DNA of 64,000 bases from Streptomyces sp. RPT161 (GTDB lineage: Bacteria > Actinomycetota > Actinomycetes > Streptomycetales > Streptomycetaceae), in the NCBI RefSeq assembly GCF_027533845.1, contig NZ_JAPZVN010000003.1, positions 558,001-622,000 of the forward strand. Direction: 5' to 3'. Below, piece after piece: positions 45,993 to 55,498 of the stretch. The translations under genes were made by a program, and so were the position numbers. How positions within the stretch are numbered: the first letter of the stretch is position 1; every line of letters begins with the position of its first letter. The notes beneath the pieces were generated by a model. That model was given only the letters and a program-made list of their open reading frames with translations. It searched no databases and was not told where the DNA came from.

Positions 45993-46210
45993 GCCGCCGC
46001 CGACGTCTCACCCTGCTGGCGACGGCGGCACTGGCGGTGCCGCTGCTGGCCGGGTGCGGGCACTCCGCCACCGGCTCGGCCAGCGGCACGCCGTCGGCCA
46101 CGTCGACACCGGGTTCGTCCTCCGCGAGCCAGCTCCAGCAGATGCAGCACAAGGTCGACGCCGCCCAGAGCGCGGCGGACGCGGCGGACCAGGACGCCCG
46201 CAGTAACTAG
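45989..46210 (+). CDS. Small lipoprotein with helical C-terminus
   Basis: The 73-residue protein has signal SRRRRLTLLATAALAVPLLAGC, whose lipobox Cys gives membrane anchoring, then a Ser/Thr/Gly spacer and a short Ala-rich coiled coil (QMQHKVDAAQSAADAADQD). The GTG start overlaps the preceding stop by four bases. The layout recalls Braun-type lipoproteins in miniature. A strong terminator follows 64 bp downstream. Confidence 0.72.
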   Translation: MSRRRRLTLLATAALAVPLLAGCGHSATGSASGTPSATSTPGSSSASQLQQMQHKVDAAQSAADAADQDARSN

Positions 46211-46273
46211 CCCTTCCGGCGGATTCCCGCCCGGTTGCCGTCGGTGCGCCGGAAGATGCCGTCTGACGTGCGC

Positions 46274-46302
46274 GAACGCCCCCGCTCCTGGCGGGGGCGT
46301 TC
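46274..46302. terminator. Strong terminator after the small-lipoprotein operon
   Basis: GAACGCCCCCGC (46274-46285) pairs perfectly with GCGGGGGCGTTC (46291-46302) across a TCCTG loop, 64 bp after the lipoprotein stop. Confidence 0.88.
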
Positions 46303-46429
46303 CAGCATTCGGGTGAGGCCCGGCGTTCGGTTCGCATCGCAAGCGGGGCCGAGAGGGGGTTGCATCCTGGTGAGCCGGTCGGGCCAACGCGGCCACGCAG
46401 ACCGCGCCGTCCGGCGCCGGGAGAGTGCC

Positions 46430-46888
46430 ATGTCCTCTGGTCGAATCACCGCGGTCGCCCTGGCCGCCGTTGCCACGCTCGGATTCACCGCCGCGGCCGC
46501 CGTGGCCAGTGTGCACCCCGATCCGGTGGGTCCGGGGCAGCAGTTGCGGCTGAGCGACGACAGGAAGTGCGACATGTCGATGGGCGCCCACGCTTCCTCA
46601 CCGCTGTTCGGTGAGACGGCGCTGGCCGCAGGGGCGGACCGGATGGTGGCCGGCGTCACCACTCCCGCGACCGCGCGGCCCGGCAGCTATCCGGTGACGA
46701 TCCGCTGCGGCGCGGGCGGTGTCCGGGTCACCGGCACGGTCACCGTCCAGGCCGCCCCCTCCAAGGGCGCCGAGGCGGGCACCGGCGCCCCCGGCGGGGG
46801 CGCGCCCCAACTCGCCTGCGGTACCGCGCTGTTGGCCTTGGCGGCCTGCGGCGCCGTACGCCGACGGCGCGGCCCCTCCCACCGCTAG
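46430..46888 (+). CDS. Secreted protein with C-terminal membrane anchor
   Basis: The 152-residue protein has an N-terminal signal (ITAVALAAVATLGFTAAAAVA) and a middle beta-rich region with two Cys (RKCDMS and TIRCGAG). The C-terminal tail is a Gly/Ala/Pro linker, hydrophobic LACGTALLALAACGAV and basic RRRRG, like a wall- or membrane-retention signal, but no LPXTG sortase motif is seen. GGGAGA precedes ATG 46430. It stands downstream of the two-component envelope cluster, beyond a terminator. No recognised domain. Confidence 0.75.
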   Translation: MSSGRITAVALAAVATLGFTAAAAVASVHPDPVGPGQQLRLSDDRKCDMSMGAHASSPLFGETALAAGADRMVAGVTTPATARPGSYPVTIRCGAGGVRVTGTVTVQAAPSKGAEAGTGAPGGGAPQLACGTALLALAACGAVRRRRGPSHR

Positions 46889-46929
46889 CACGGTTGCGCC
46901 GGGGCGGGTTCGGGCTCGCGGCGGGCCCG

Positions 46930-46968
46930 GCGTCCCGCATGCGAACCCCAGCGGGCGTCAGCCGTCCA
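46930..46968. repeat. 39-bp direct repeat, copy 1
   Basis: This stretch matches 47672-47710 at 38 of 39 bases (A at one position here, G in the other copy). It covers the stop codon of the GNAT gene and its downstream hairpin-prone sequence. See copy 2. Confidence 0.85.
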
Positions 46969-47548
46969 CGCGGGCGTGAAGGTGCATGTCGTGCCAGCCA
47001 TCGGCATGCAGTGTCGCGCTGCGCTTCGTACCCTCCAAGGCGAACCCCGCCTTCTCCGCCACACGGCAGGACGCCGTGTTCGCCACCCCGTGGGTGAGTT
47101 CGAGCCGATGCAGACCGAGGTCGCGGAAGGCCCATCGCGCGACCCTGTTGGTGGCGTGCAGGGCCACTCCCGCGCCGCGGGCGGCTGGCAGCACCCAGTA
47201 GATGTACTCCGCGGTGCCCTGCCGCAGGTCCATGCCGCCCAGGGCGACCGACCCCAGCACCGAGTCGTCGTCGGCACGGGTGATGCCCCAAGTGGCAGCC
47301 GCCTCCTCGTGCCACCGCCGCCCGTAGCGCGCGATCCGCTCCCGGGCCTGCTCGACGCCGCCGGTGGGCGGGCGGTTCCACTGCCGGATCGCCGGGTCCT
47401 GCCAGGCGGCGGCCAGCGCGGGGGCGTCCTCCTGCCGCCATGGCCGCAGGGTGAGCCCGGCGTCGGCTATGTGCAGTACGGGTTGCGCGGCACAGCCCAT
47501 CCGTCCGGCGGGGACGACATCGGGTATGCGCTCGTTGATCGGGTTCAT
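46958..47548 (-). CDS. GNAT-family N-acetyltransferase (RimJ/RimL-like)
   Basis: The 196-residue protein has the ribosomal-protein-type acetyltransferase pattern: LTLRPWRQEDAPALAAAWQD, GSVALGGMDLRQGTAEYIYW, the acetyl-CoA loop PAARGAGVALHATNRVARWAF, and HRLELTHGVANTASCRVAEKAGF. It uses acetyl-CoA to modify an amine. The substrate could be a ribosomal protein N-terminus or a small molecule. ATG 47548 was chosen. The gene lies between two copies of a 39-bp repeat, and its last codons and stop are inside copy 1. Confidence 0.88.
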   Translation of the reverse strand: MNPINERIPDVVPAGRMGCAAQPVLHIADAGLTLRPWRQEDAPALAAAWQDPAIRQWNRPPTGGVEQARERIARYGRRWHEEAAATWGITRADDDSVLGSVALGGMDLRQGTAEYIYWVLPAARGAGVALHATNRVARWAFRDLGLHRLELTHGVANTASCRVAEKAGFALEGTKRSATLHADGWHDMHLHARVDG

Positions 47549-47671
47549 CGCCGCATCCTGCCAGACGCGTTCACCCCGCCCCGGCCCAACCGGTCGGCCA
47601 GGAAGCCCTCAAGGCAAGCCCCGCGGCGGCGAGCGGCCACGACGGCGGAGACCGGCGGTGCCGAGCCGACC

Positions 47672-47710
47672 GCGTCCCGCATGCGAACCCCGGCGGGCGT
47701 CAGCCGTCCA
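47672..47710. repeat. 39-bp direct repeat, copy 2
   Basis: This is the second copy of the repeat at 46930-46968. It spans the stop codon of the LysR gene. Both copies make the upstream protein end in Asp-Gly, and the repeats bracket the GNAT gene as a segment of about 0.7 kb. The minus-strand RNA can form a small CCCGC/GCGGG hairpin. Confidence 0.85.
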
Positions 47711-48629
47711 GCAGCCAGGTACTGGACGGAAGTGTCTGCTCCCGCGCCGCCGAGCGCAGGTGCTCGCGCAGCACGCTGCGCAACTCCCGTGCGGCTCGCG
47801 GCGGTTCGACGTCCTTGCGGTGGGCGACCGCGATGGTGCGGTGCAGCCCGGGCGGGGCGAAGGGGGTGACCCGTAGCCCGGATCGGGCGGCGACCATGGA
47901 GGGGATCACGGCGAGGCCGAGGCCAGCTCGGACGAAGCCGAGTACCGCGTCCATCTCACCGCCCTCGACGGTGAAGACGGGGTCGAATCCGGCCGCCCGG
48001 CACGCCGAGGTGGTGAACTCACGTAGGTCGTAGCCGCGCCGGAACATCACCATTGGCTGGTCGCGCAGGTCCTCGATGCGGATCCGGCCGCTGCGGGCCG
48101 GGGCGGACGACGGCGCGGAGACCACGACGAGGTCCTCGCGCAGCAGCTCGGTCGCGGCCAGCGCCGGGGCCTGGCCGGGCAGCGGGGTGATGATCAGGGC
48201 GAGATCGAGTTCACCGGCCGCCAGCACCCGTACCAGGTCCTGCGAGCCGTCCTCGTGGACCACCAGGTCCACCCCGGGGAAGCGGTCGTGGAAGTCCCGC
48301 AGCACATCCGGCACCAGACTGGCGCACAGGCTGGGGGTGGCCCCGATGCGGACCCGGCCGCGGCGCAGCTGGGCGACCTCCTGCACCTCCCTGCGCGCCG
48401 TCTCGGCGTCGGCGAGGATCCGCTGGGCGAGCGGAAGCAGCGCCTCGCCCGCGTCGGTGAGCGTGATATGACCGCGGGCGCGGTGGAACAGCTCGGCGCC
48501 CAACTCCCGTTCCAGGGCCCGGATCTGCTGGGATAGCGAGGGCTGCGCGACATGCACCCGGGCGGCGGCCCGGGTGAAGTGGCGGGTCTCGGCGACGGCC
48601 GCGAAGTACTGGAGCTGGTGCAGCTGCAC
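47700..48629 (-). CDS. LysR-family regulator, divergent from sdh operon
   Basis: The 309-residue regulator has an N-terminal helix-turn-helix (LQYFAAVAETRHFTRAAARV, then QPSLSQQIRALERELG) and a LysR effector domain ending with IAVAHRKDVEPP. GTG 48629 fits the family's usual N-terminus. It faces the succinate dehydrogenase operon across a 97-bp gap holding a T-N11-A LysR box, so it probably controls sdh and itself. The effector is unknown. The box also fits ATAG-N7-CTAT, the OxyR skeleton, but only one candidate redox Cys (TSACRAAGF) is present, so a peroxide switch is not supported. Confidence 0.88.
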   Translation of the reverse strand: MQLHQLQYFAAVAETRHFTRAAARVHVAQPSLSQQIRALERELGAELFHRARGHITLTDAGEALLPLAQRILADAETARREVQEVAQLRRGRVRIGATPSLCASLVPDVLRDFHDRFPGVDLVVHEDGSQDLVRVLAAGELDLALIITPLPGQAPALAATELLREDLVVVSAPSSAPARSGRIRIEDLRDQPMVMFRRGYDLREFTTSACRAAGFDPVFTVEGGEMDAVLGFVRAGLGLAVIPSMVAARSGLRVTPFAPPGLHRTIAVAHRKDVEPPRAARELRSVLREHLRSAAREQTLPSSTWLLDG

Positions 48630-48650
48630 GGCTGCCACGATACCCCCACA

Positions 48651-48669
48651 CGATAGGGAACGCCTATCG
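48651..48669. promoter_or_regulatory. LysR-box palindrome
   Basis: CGATAGG (48651-48657) and CCTATCG (48663-48669) are perfect 7-bp arms with a GAACG spacer. The inner T54 and A66 give the T-N11-A signature of LysR binding. It sits between the divergent lysR and sdhC starts. Confidence 0.72.
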
Positions 48670-48726
48670 AAACCAGCCGCACCATGTCTTGGACCGATCC
48701 ACCCTGACCTGCCTACCGTCTGTGTC

Positions 48727-49431
48727 ATGGCACTGGCGACGCGGACGGTCCGACGGCCGTCCACCTTGGCAACCCTGTGGCGGTCGACCGTCGGCAAGAA
48801 GACCGTGATGGCCGTCACCGGCGTGATCATGCTGCTGTACCTCGTCGCGCACATGCTGGGAAACCTGAAGATCTTCTTCGGCTCGACGGAGTTCAACGGC
48901 TACGCGCACTGGTTGCGCACCATCGGTGAGCCCGCGCTGCACTACAGCTGGTTCCTGTGGATCGTGCGGGTGGTGCTGGCCGCCTCGGTGGTGCTGCACG
49001 CGGTGTCCGCGTACCAGCTCAGCCGCCGTGACCTGGCCGCCCGCCCCACGGCCTACGCGCACCGGCGGCCGCGGGCCGGCTACGCGACCCGCACCATGCG
49101 GTGGGGCGGGGTGATCCTCGGCCTGTTCATCGTCTGGCACCTGCTGGACCTGACCACCCTGACGGTGAACCCGCGCGGTGAGGCGGGCCACCCGTACCAG
49201 AACGTGGTGGCGGACTTCCACAACTGGTACGCCGACGTGGTCTACATCGTCGCGATGCTGGCCCTCGGGCTGCACATCCGGCACGGCTTCTGGAGCGCTG
49301 CGCAGACCCTCGGCGCCAACAACGCGCGCCGCGACAGGACGCTCAAGTTCACCGCCAACGCGCTGGCCCTCGTCCTGACCGCGGGATTCGTCGCGGTGCC
49401 CGTCTCGGTGATGACCGGAGTGGTGAGCTGA
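48727..49431 (+). CDS. sdhC: Succinate dehydrogenase cytochrome b subunit
   Basis: The 234-residue membrane anchor has five hydrophobic segments and His residues placed for two haems, for example [41 protein letters not shown] and [11 protein letters not shown]. It is one fused anchor subunit, as in the Bacteroidetes/mycobacterial Sdh1 type, unlike the SdhCD pair. TACCGT stands seven bases before the ATG with TTGGAC 19 bases further up, and no ribosome site is present, so the message is probably leaderless. It is the first of three genes, with sdhA starting one base after the stop. Confidence 0.9.
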   Translation: MALATRTVRRPSTLATLWRSTVGKKTVMAVTGVIMLLYLVAHMLGNLKIFFGSTEFNGYAHWLRTIGEPALHYSWFLWIVRVVLAASVVLHAVSAYQLSRRDLAARPTAYAHRRPRAGYATRTMRWGGVILGLFIVWHLLDLTTLTVNPRGEAGHPYQNVVADFHNWYADVVYIVAMLALGLHIRHGFWSAAQTLGANNARRDRTLKFTANALALVLTAGFVAVPVSVMTGVVS

Positions 49432-49432
49432 C

Positions 49433-51375
<1,943 letters not shown>

Positions 51376-51379
<4 letters not shown>

Positions 51380-52137
51380 GGCTCACCCTGCGCGTCTGGC
51401 GCCAGCGCGGCCCGGAACAGCCCGGCGCCATGACCACGTACGAGGTCGACGGCATCAGCGAGGACATGTCGTTCCTGGAGATGCTCGACACGCTCAACGA
51501 GCGGCTGATCCTGGACGGCGACGAGCCGGTGGCCTTCGACCACGACTGCCGTGAGGGCATCTGCGGCGCGTGCGGGATGGTGATCAACGGCCAGGCGCAC
51601 GGCCCGGAGCGCACCACCACCTGCCAGTTGCACATGCGGCACTTCTCGGACGGCGACACCATCGACATCGAACCGTGGCGGGCGGCGGCCTTTCCGGTGG
51701 TGAAGGACCTGGTGGTGGACCGGTCGGCGTTCGACCGGATCATCGGCTCCGGCGGCTATGTCACCGCGCCGACCGGCAGCGCGCCGGAGGCGCATGCCAC
51801 GCCGGTGCCCAAGCCCGTCGCCGACACGGCGTTCGAGCACGCCGAGTGCATCGGGTGCGGGGCGTGTGTGGCGGCCTGCCCCAACGGGTCGGCGATGCTG
51901 TTCACTTCGGCGAAGGTGGTCCACCTCAACGTCCTGCCACAGGGCGCTCCCGAGCGGGAGAGCCGTGTCCTCGACATGGTCGACACCATGGACGCGGAGG
52001 GCTTCGGCGGCTGCACCAACACCGGCGAGTGCGCGCTGGCCTGCCCGAAGGGGATCCCCCTGCAGTCCATCGCCACCATGAACCGCGAGTTCCTGCGCGC
52101 CGCCCGCAAGGCGCCCCGCCAGGCACGGCCGATGTGA
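51376..52137 (+). CDS. sdhB: Succinate dehydrogenase iron-sulfur subunit
   Basis: The 253-residue protein has an N-terminal plant-ferredoxin fold carrying the [2Fe-2S] ligands ([17 protein letters not shown] and the later TTTCQLH). Its C-terminal domain has two Cys clusters, [15 protein letters not shown] and [14 protein letters not shown], for [4Fe-4S] and [3Fe-4S] centres. It hands electrons from SdhA to the quinone site in the anchor. The start overlaps the sdhA stop by four bases (ATGA). Confidence 0.95.
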
Positions 52138-52211
52138 TCATGGTGCGGGGTGGGGCGTCCTAGACTCCACCGGGACGTTCCGGATCATCCAGTCACCAGG
52201 AGGCGGCAAGA

Positions 52212-53147
52212 GTGCGGCACGACGCGAAAGGCGTGGGGCAGCGGGACGAGGCGGCGTTGGTCGAGTTGGCCGATGGTGTGTCGGCCTACGTACAGCCGCG
52301 GGGCGGGTGGTGCGTCAGCAACGCCGGGGTGCTGGTCGGCCGGGAAGCGGTCACGCTGATCGACTGCACGGCCACCGAGTCGAGCGCGCTGCGGCTGCGT
52401 TCGGCGATCGCCGAGCGCACTCCCGCGCCGGTCGGCACCATGGTGCTCACCCACCACCATGGCGACCACCACTACGGCGCCGGGGTGTTCGGCCCGGGCC
52501 TGACCGTCGTCGCGCATGAGCGGACCCGGGAGACGATGCTGCGGGAAGGCGTGAACCTGCCCTCGATCTGGCCCGATGTGCAGTGGGGCGACGTTCGGCT
52601 GGTGCCGCCGCAGCTGACGTTCACCGACCGGATGACGCTGTATGTCGACGAGCTGCGGGTCGAGTTGATCCATCTGGGCCCGGCGCACACCACGGGGGAC
52701 GTGGTGGCCTGGCTGCCGGAGCGGCGGGTGCTGTTCACCGGCGACCTCACGTTCTCCCAGAGCACGCCGTTCTGCCTGCAGGGGTCGCTGGACGGCACCC
52801 TGGAAGTGCTGGCGGCGCTGCGGGAGTTGGACGCGCAGGTGGTGGTCAGCGGGCACGGTCCGGTCGGCGGCCCGGAGGTCCTGGACGCCAACGCGGAGTA
52901 CCTGCGCTGGGTGCGCGAGCTGGCCGCCGAGGGCTTCGCCGCCGGGCGGGAGCCGTTGGAGGTGGCGCGGGGCGCCGATCTCGGGGCGTTCGCCGGGCTG
53001 TTGGAGCCGGAGCGGCTGGTGGCCAACCTCCACCGCGGGTACGCGGAGCTGCGCGGCGAGCCGCGCGGCGTCGAACTGCCGCTGCCCCCGATCCTGAAGG
53101 ACCTGGTCGCCTTCAACGGCGGTCGGCCGCTGTCCTGTTCGGCGTAG
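52212..53147 (+). CDS. MBL-fold metallo-hydrolase
   Basis: The 311-residue protein has the metallo-beta-lactamase core: THHHGDHHYG (His and Asp ligands), a His in HLGPAHTTGDVV, Asp in FTGDLTFSQ and the final His in VVSGHGPVGG. The pattern is shared by quinoprotein-relay or cyclase-type MBL proteins, with no sign of antibiotic hydrolysis specificity. GTG 52212 follows CAGGAGGC. The substrate is unknown. The last 35 bases overlap the convergent luciferase-like gene. Confidence 0.85.
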   Translation: MRHDAKGVGQRDEAALVELADGVSAYVQPRGGWCVSNAGVLVGREAVTLIDCTATESSALRLRSAIAERTPAPVGTMVLTHHHGDHHYGAGVFGPGLTVVAHERTRETMLREGVNLPSIWPDVQWGDVRLVPPQLTFTDRMTLYVDELRVELIHLGPAHTTGDVVAWLPERRVLFTGDLTFSQSTPFCLQGSLDGTLEVLAALRELDAQVVVSGHGPVGGPEVLDANAEYLRWVRELAAEGFAAGREPLEVARGADLGAFAGLLEPERLVANLHRGYAELRGEPRGVELPLPPILKDLVAFNGGRPLSCSA

Positions 53148-54135
53148 CGCTCGTCATGGCGGCCAGCCTGCGGTAGGAGCCGAACACGGCTTCCCGGTCG
53201 TAACCGCTCGTCGTCACCAGGAACTCGTCGGCCTCGGTGCGCCCGATCAACGCACCGAGGCCGTCGGCCACTTCCTCCTCCGTACCGAGGATGTGCCCGG
53301 TCATGGCGCGTTCGAACTCGGTGCGCTCGCGGCTCGTCATGTCCAGCGCCCGGATCTCCTCGGCGGGTGCCAGCGGCGGGAACTCGCCGTGGGTACGGGA
53401 GTACGCGGTGGACCAGGCCTCCGGGACCAGCAACTCGCGTGCGGCCTCGGCGGTGTCGGCGACCGCCACCGTGCCGGAGACGATCACATAGGGCCGGTCC
53501 GCCCACGCGGACGGCCGGAAGTGCTCGCGGTAGCCGTCGATGGCCTCCAGCATCCGCCGCTCACCGCGCGCGGCGGCGATCACCAGCGGCAGCCCCGCCT
53601 CCGCGGCCACCCGCGCCCCGGCGCCGGTGGCCAGTACGAACGCGGGAACGGTCAGTCCCTCGGCGGGGCGGGCGTGCACCGGGTGCTCACCGGTGAAGTA
53701 GCCGAGCAGCTCGGTCAGTTGGGCGGCGAAGTAGTCGGCCGCGTCCTTGTCCCGGCCCAGTGCCCGCCGCACCCCGTCGGTGAACGCCACCGAGCGGCCC
53801 AGGCCCATGTCGATCCGGCCGGGGAACAGTGCCGCGAGCACCCCGAACTGCTCGGCCACCACCATCGGTTGGTGGTTGGGCAGCATGACTCCGCCGGTGC
53901 CGACCCTGATCCGGCTGGTGGCGGCGGCCACGGCGGCGGCCAGAACGGTGGGCGCCGAGCCCGCGACACCGGGCACGCCGTGGTGCTCGGAGACCCAGAA
54001 GCGGTGGTAGCCCCAGGCCTCGGCCTGCCGGGCGAACGCCACGGTGTCGCGCAGCGCCCGCGACGGGTGCCGTCCGCGCCGGGTCCGGGAGCGGTCCAGC
54101 ACCGACAGCCGGACCGTGGGCGTCTTCAAGGTCAC
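53113..54135 (-). CDS. Luciferase-like monooxygenase (MsnO8-type)
   Basis: The 340-residue protein follows the LLM class: SVLDRSRTRRGRHPSRALRD, FWVSEHHGVPGVAGSAPTVL, VGTGGVMLPNHQPMVVAEQF and a central IDMGLGRSVAFTDGV. The WVSEHH segment and early VLDRSxxR-like string place it with the MsnO8-type members of uncertain reaction, probably flavin dependent. GTG 54135 has no clear ribosome site. It overlaps the convergent MBL gene by 35 bp and follows the TetR gene in the same direction (38 bp), so it may be cotranscribed with that regulator. Confidence 0.85.
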   Translation of the reverse strand: MTLKTPTVRLSVLDRSRTRRGRHPSRALRDTVAFARQAEAWGYHRFWVSEHHGVPGVAGSAPTVLAAAVAAATSRIRVGTGGVMLPNHQPMVVAEQFGVLAALFPGRIDMGLGRSVAFTDGVRRALGRDKDAADYFAAQLTELLGYFTGEHPVHARPAEGLTVPAFVLATGAGARVAAEAGLPLVIAAARGERRMLEAIDGYREHFRPSAWADRPYVIVSGTVAVADTAEAARELLVPEAWSTAYSRTHGEFPPLAPAEEIRALDMTSRERTEFERAMTGHILGTEEEVADGLGALIGRTEADEFLVTTSGYDREAVFGSYRRLAAMTSATPNRTAADRR

Positions 54136-54173
54136 TTACAGCACAACGCCCACGGCCGCCCGGAATTCCCGTC

Positions 54174-54821
54174 TCAGTCGTCCAGCCAGTGGCTGCGGCC
54201 CAGCCGGATCAGCCGCAACTGGCGGCGGGCGATGTTGGCGATGTCCTCCTCGGACTCGGGGTGCTCGGGTGGGACGTCCAGGAAGGCGATGGCGATCATC
54301 ACCATGTGGTCGACATAGAGGTCGGCGAGCATCCGGACGTCCTGCGGGCTCCAGCCCTCGGACTCCGGCTGTGCCGCGAGGTCGCTCGCCAGCTCCTCGG
54401 CGAACAGCCGTAGTTCGTCGGCGATCGCCTCACGCACCGGCTGTACACCGCCGTACCGTTCGCGGGCGATGAAGCGGAAGTGCGGGCGGTGTTCGCGCAC
54501 ATAGCGCGCGATCACCGCGACGGTGCCGTCTATCACCTCGTCGGCCTTGGCCTGCTCGCCGCGGATGGCCCGCACCATCTCGCGCAGCGACCCGAAGGAC
54601 TCCTCGACCAGTGCGACACCGAGGTCGCCCATGTCGCGGAAGTGCCGGTAGAACCCGGCGGGCGCGACCCCGACCTCACGGGTCAGTTCGCGCAGCCCGA
54701 GGCTGCTCAGACTCTGGTGTTCCAGCAGCCGCAGCCCCGCGTCCAACAGCGCCTGGCGGGTGCGCAGTTTCTGGGCCTGTCTGGCGCCCAGGGGTTTGTG
54801 GGCCTGGTCGGCCCCGAGCAT
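54174..54821 (-). CDS. TetR-family regulator, FabR/DesT-like
   Basis: The 215-residue TetR protein has an N-terminal helix-turn-helix (RTRQALLDAGLRLLEHQSLS, then LRELTREVGVAPAGFYRHF) and a ligand domain starting RDMGDLGVALVEESFG. The RELTREVGVAPAGFYRHFRD and GDLGVALVEESF segments resemble FabR and DesT, which sense unsaturated versus saturated acyl-CoA. Palindrome arms with AGTGAACA/TGTTCACT in the gap recall the DesT operator. ATG 54821 was chosen; GTG 54830 is close by. It may also regulate the downstream luciferase-like gene. Its link to the desaturase at 7.6 kb is untested. Confidence 0.85.
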   Translation of the reverse strand: MLGADQAHKPLGARQAQKLRTRQALLDAGLRLLEHQSLSSLGLRELTREVGVAPAGFYRHFRDMGDLGVALVEESFGSLREMVRAIRGEQAKADEVIDGTVAVIARYVREHRPHFRFIARERYGGVQPVREAIADELRLFAEELASDLAAQPESEGWSPQDVRMLADLYVDHMVMIAIAFLDVPPEHPESEEDIANIARRQLRLIRLGRSHWLDD

Positions 54822-54881
54822 GTGACTCACATCATCCAGTAAACAGTCGTTCGCTCGTTTTCGCCAGGCTAGAGTGGGCAT

Positions 54882-54917
54882 GTCAGTGAACAACTGTCAT
54901 CCCAACTGTTCACTGAC
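54882..54917. promoter_or_regulatory. Inverted-repeat operator between tetR and small membrane genes
   Basis: GTCAGTGAACA (54882-54892) and TGTTCACTGAC (54907-54917) are perfect 11-bp arms around a 14-bp spacer. A minus-strand promoter (TTGTTC, 16 bp, TAGCCT at 54866-54871) overlaps the left arm, so binding would repress tetR. Confidence 0.75.
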
Positions 54918-54961
54918 TGTTCGGTTCACCGAAGTCCCACGTCTTACGGAGAAGGCCCGTC

Positions 54962-55117
54962 ATGGCTCTCGCCCTGATCGTCATCGCCCTCGGAACCCTT
55001 TTCGGCGCGGCGGCCTACGCACCGGCCCCGGTGTTCATCGGCGCCGCAGCGTTGATCGGCGGCTGGCTGCTGGTGTTCTACGTCCGTGAGCGCCTCGCCC
55101 GCGCCCGCAACCACTGA
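54962..55117 (+). CDS. Small single-pass or two-pass membrane protein
   Basis: The 51-residue protein is almost entirely hydrophobic (LALIVIALGTLFGAAAYA, then FIGAAALIGGWLLVFYV) with a basic tail RERLARARNH. ACGGAGAAGG precedes ATG 54962. It is divergent from the tetR gene and followed by the DUF4190 gene 32 bp on, as one small operon. The function is unknown. Presence under a FabR/DesT-like operator suggests a membrane-lipid response. Confidence 0.72.
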   Translation: MALALIVIALGTLFGAAAYAPAPVFIGAAALIGGWLLVFYVRERLARARNH

Positions 55118-55149
55118 CCGCTCCCGCATCCGGAAGGGAATCCACCACC

Positions 55150-55428
55150 ATGGACACCGTCGTCCCGGCCCGGACCACGGCCACCGCCCGGCGTTCGGAC
55201 GCCGACGGCACGGCCGTCGCCTCGTTCATCCTGGGGCTGCTCGGCACCTTCGTGCTGAACATCGTCTTCGGACCGCTCGCCATCATCCTGGCCTCGGTCG
55301 CCCTGGTACGCGGCACCCGGCGGCGCGGCCGTGCGCTGCTCGGGCTGTTCCTCGGCATCGCCGACATCGCCATCCTGGTCGCCCTGATCACCGCCCACCA
55401 GGACATCGCCTGGACCCCAGGCTTCTGA
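55150..55428 (+). CDS. DUF4190-like small membrane protein
   Basis: The 92-residue protein has a Thr/Arg-rich N-terminus and two hydrophobic helices (VASFILGLLGTFVLNIVFG, and ALLGLFLGIADIAILVALI) with a RGTRRRGR loop. This is the DUF4190 layout common in actinomycetes. GGAAGGG lies upstream of ATG 55150. It is second in the TetR-divergent operon. Confidence 0.78.
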   Translation: MDTVVPARTTATARRSDADGTAVASFILGLLGTFVLNIVFGPLAIILASVALVRGTRRRGRALLGLFLGIADIAILVALITAHQDIAWTPGF

Positions 55429-55498
55429 AACGCCGCCGCTGGCCGAACAAGCGTTTAAGCTCGGCCGGTGACCAACTACCACCGCACGGCGCACCGCC

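Noticed and set aside
48651-48669. OxyR-type peroxide sensing by the LysR regulator
   Set aside because: The ATAG-N7-CTAT spacing fits, but the regulator lacks the second Cys needed for the OxyR disulfide switch. The site is better read as a general LysR box.
52212-53147. Antibiotic beta-lactamase function for the MBL protein
   Set aside because: The THHHGDHH motif is shared by the whole superfamily, and no signal peptide or lactamase-specific residues are seen.
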